From: Demequina oxidasica
GTDB lineage: Bacteria > Actinomycetota > Actinomycetes > Actinomycetales > Demequinaceae
Reading direction: 5' to 3'
Assembly: GCF_000975115.1 (NCBI RefSeq)
Contig: NZ_BBRE01000001.1
Coordinates: forward strand, 372,001-436,000
Length of the DNA stretch: 64,000 bases
The notes below the pieces were generated by a model that worked only from the letters and a program-made list of their open reading frames with translations, was not told the DNA's origin and did not search any database. Both the position numbers and the translations under genes were made by a program. Shown here piece by piece: positions 62,453 to 64,000 of this stretch. Each line of letters starts with the position of its first letter. Positions within the stretch are counted from its first letter, which is position 1.

Positions 62453-64000
62453 CTACGTGACCGCCGCAAGCAGTCTGCCCGCTCGGGAGTCGTAGGCGCG
62501 GCCGGCGACACGCACCCCGGCAATGTATGCGATGGGCCCCATGGCAAACCCCGCAGCGCATGCCAACCACGCCCAGCGAGGATCCACCGCCAGCGCCAGC
62601 ACCAGGGGCACGATCACCAGTGGCAACAACACCACTGTGGCAGTGGAGGACACCAACTGGGCCACTAGGCCAGCACCTACGGAACCCACCTCCGCTCCGA
62701 GCGGGTTCTCACCGGGTGCCGGCGCCCTGTACGGAAACAACACCGAGGACACCGCAGCTACCCCCAGCGTGAGCCCGAGCACCCCGACGCACGCTCCCAC
62801 CAGCGCTGGAGCAATGTGCCACAGTCCGCTCCACATGACGATCGCGGCGCAGGCCACGAGGGTCGCGGGCAGCGCCCAGGCGACGATGGCGGACATCCTG
62901 CCGCGAAGCACGTCGGTTCCGATGCGGCCTGAAACCACATCCAGCCAAAGTGCGCTCGAGTCGTAGGCCACGTCGTTGTGGCGGCCCCACCCTATGGACG
63001 CGGCGAGTAGCACCGGTGCCGCGAAAGACCAGCGGACATCCAGTCCCGTCACCGGCATCACCAGCGCTATGAACACCACTGGAAATACGAACACTCCCAT
63101 CATGTTCGCGAGGTAGCGGGGATCCGAGAACCAATAGCGCAGCAGGCGCGACCGGACGGCAGTGGCCGCGACCGACATGGGCGGAAGCACCCCACGGATT
63201 CGCGACCGCTGGGCCGAGGCAATGATCGTGTCCTCCCTGCGACGCGTTCCTGCTCCTCGAAACTTTGGATGAACCAACGCGTGCGTCACGTTTGCCCGCC
63301 ACGCGCCCCACAAAACTAGGACCCACAGCACCTGCTCACCGAGCCGCCACGCCACGCCCCACCAGTCACCCGCAGCAGCGGCATTGGGGGCAGACATCCC
63401 TGCCCCGAGCGGTGTCACGGCGGCTTGGTCGAGGAACACGACAAGATAGTTCTCCAGCACCGCATCCAAGCCGTCGCTGAAAAGCACCCAGGCCAGCGGT
63501 GCCACGAGCGCGAGTCCCACGGCGATCATGGCAATGGCCGCGCCCCGTGCGAGGCGGGATGCGAGCACCCGAGTGCTCCACATCGCTGCAACGCGGGCAA
63601 CGAACACCAGCGACAGCACGGTGAGCAATGCCCCCGCTATCGCAACGGTGACGGCTCCGGCCCCGCCGTCGCGCCACACCGAGGTCAGGATGAGGAAGAA
63701 CACGACGAAGAACGCGACAGGAATGGTGAGCAACGCCGCAACGGTAAGGCCGGCCATGATCCTGCGAGCACTCACCCCAAAGGATGCGAAGCGCCCCGGG
63801 TCGAGCGTGTCATCGAGTCCGGTGATCAGAATCGGCACGCTCACCCAGCCGAGCGTCAACAGCAGAACGACCCCCACCAGCACATCCTGCCGAAACTCCG
63901 AGCTTTCCCCTGTGAGCGCACTCGCGCCCCAGAACGTCCACGGCAACAGCACAAGCATCCAGAGTGCGCCGCCGATGACAATCAGGATTCGCCAGCGCTC
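62453..64000 (-). CDS. ABC-2-like multi-helix permease (5' end outside window)
   Basis: At least 515 residues with about 12 hydrophobic segments and charged cytosolic loops (GTRRREDTIIASAQRSRI, RRIMAGLTVAALLTIP). The frame stays open to the window edge (ERWRILIVIGGALW before the first internal Met), so the gene is cut off. It looks like the permease half of an ABC-2-type exporter common in Micrococcales; its ATPase should lie just upstream, beyond the window. Confidence 0.75.
   Translation of the reverse strand, partial: ERWRILIVIGGALWMLVLLPWTFWGASALTGESSEFRQDVLVGVVLLLTLGWVSVPILITGLDDTLDPGRFASFGVSARRIMAGLTVAALLTIPVAFFVVFFLILTSVWRDGGAGAVTVAIAGALLTVLSLVFVARVAAMWSTRVLASRLARGAAIAMIAVGLALVAPLAWVLFSDGLDAVLENYLVVFLDQAAVTPLGAGMSAPNAAAAGDWWGVAWRLGEQVLWVLVLWGAWRANVTHALVHPKFRGAGTRRREDTIIASAQRSRIRGVLPPMSVAATAVRSRLLRYWFSDPRYLANMMGVFVFPVVFIALVMPVTGLDVRWSFAAPVLLAASIGWGRHNDVAYDSSALWLDVVSGRIGTDVLRGRMSAIVAWALPATLVACAAIVMWSGLWHIAPALVGACVGVLGLTLGVAAVSSVLFPYRAPAPGENPLGAEVGSVGAGLVAQLVSSTATVVLLPLVIVPLVLALAVDPRWAWLACAAGFAMGPIAYIAGVRVAGRAYDSRAGRLLAAVT

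Overview
The window is a dense, high-GC chromosomal segment from an actinobacterium. Supporting signs are strong G/C third codon positions, frequent GTG starts, GTGA/ATGA stop-start overlaps, an RpiB with the SGNGE active-site loop, two Eis-like acetyltransferases, a GlbO-type truncated haemoglobin, a DUF3039 protein, and the clpS-DUF2017-murI-MBL-rph-rdgB cluster, which resembles the Mycobacterium tuberculosis Rv1331-Rv1341 order. A Micrococcales-type organism (Demequina/Cellulomonas-like) is my guess; the sequence does not prove it. I see no insertion sequence, prophage, CRISPR array, rRNA or replication origin, so this looks like core chromosome with a few accessory islands.

Layout. 1-7.8 kb: the end of cysE, dps, a CoA-binding protein, two tandem Eis-like acetyltransferases, rpiB, an M13 metallopeptidase, a maltose-type acetyltransferase, and an overlooked 34-residue cysteine-rich peptide. 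7.8-14.6 kb: a MarR-ABC exporter operon, a second MarR gene divergent from a ClC chloride transporter, a cupin, a pentapeptide-repeat protein and an Ala-rich membrane protein. 14.6-19 kb: trmL with a coupled SAM-dependent protein, then a four-gene overlapping module (two small proteins, a WXG/DUF1023 hydrolase and a lipoprotein) that looks like an orphan type VII-secreted effector unit. 19-31.9 kb: an MFS exporter, two tandem pepN genes, malQ, and an mscS-glbO-tesB operon. 32-35.6 kb: a ProVWX-type glycine betaine importer. 35.7-42.6 kb: a thioesterase, ettA, a tailless ssb, proC and a coupled pair of dynamin-like GTPases. 42.7-50.3 kb: tRNA-Arg, an Old Yellow Enzyme, three tandem paralogous lipoproteins, a large acyltransferase and a YtrA-type GntR/ABC operon. 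50.3-56 kb: orn with tRNA-His, a DUF4126 protein and a second (OpuC-type) osmolyte importer whose binding protein appears circularly permuted. 56-64 kb: tRNA-Lys, bcp, tRNA-Leu, trxA, a NUDIX-like protein, the rdgB-to-clpS cluster, a DUF3039 protein and a truncated membrane permease.

How the genes fit together. Osmotic and envelope stress recur: two betaine importers, an MscS channel, a ClC transporter and dynamin-like membrane GTPases. Thiol, oxidative and nutrient stress are represented by Dps, Bcp, TrxA, GlbO and an OYE. Nucleotide and RNA housekeeping comes from Orn, RNase PH, RdgB and TrmL, and peptide recycling from PepO-like, two PepN and ClpS.

The most promising places for new biology are: the DUF1023/WXG four-gene module (15878-19038); the cysteine-rich micropeptide (7660-7764); the permuted osmolyte-binding lipoprotein (54660-55676); a 33-codon ORF between two almost identical terminator hairpins (55686-55909); and the three-paralog lipoprotein cluster (44198-45843). 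All functional statements come from reading the sequence and from recalled family knowledge; no database search was run.
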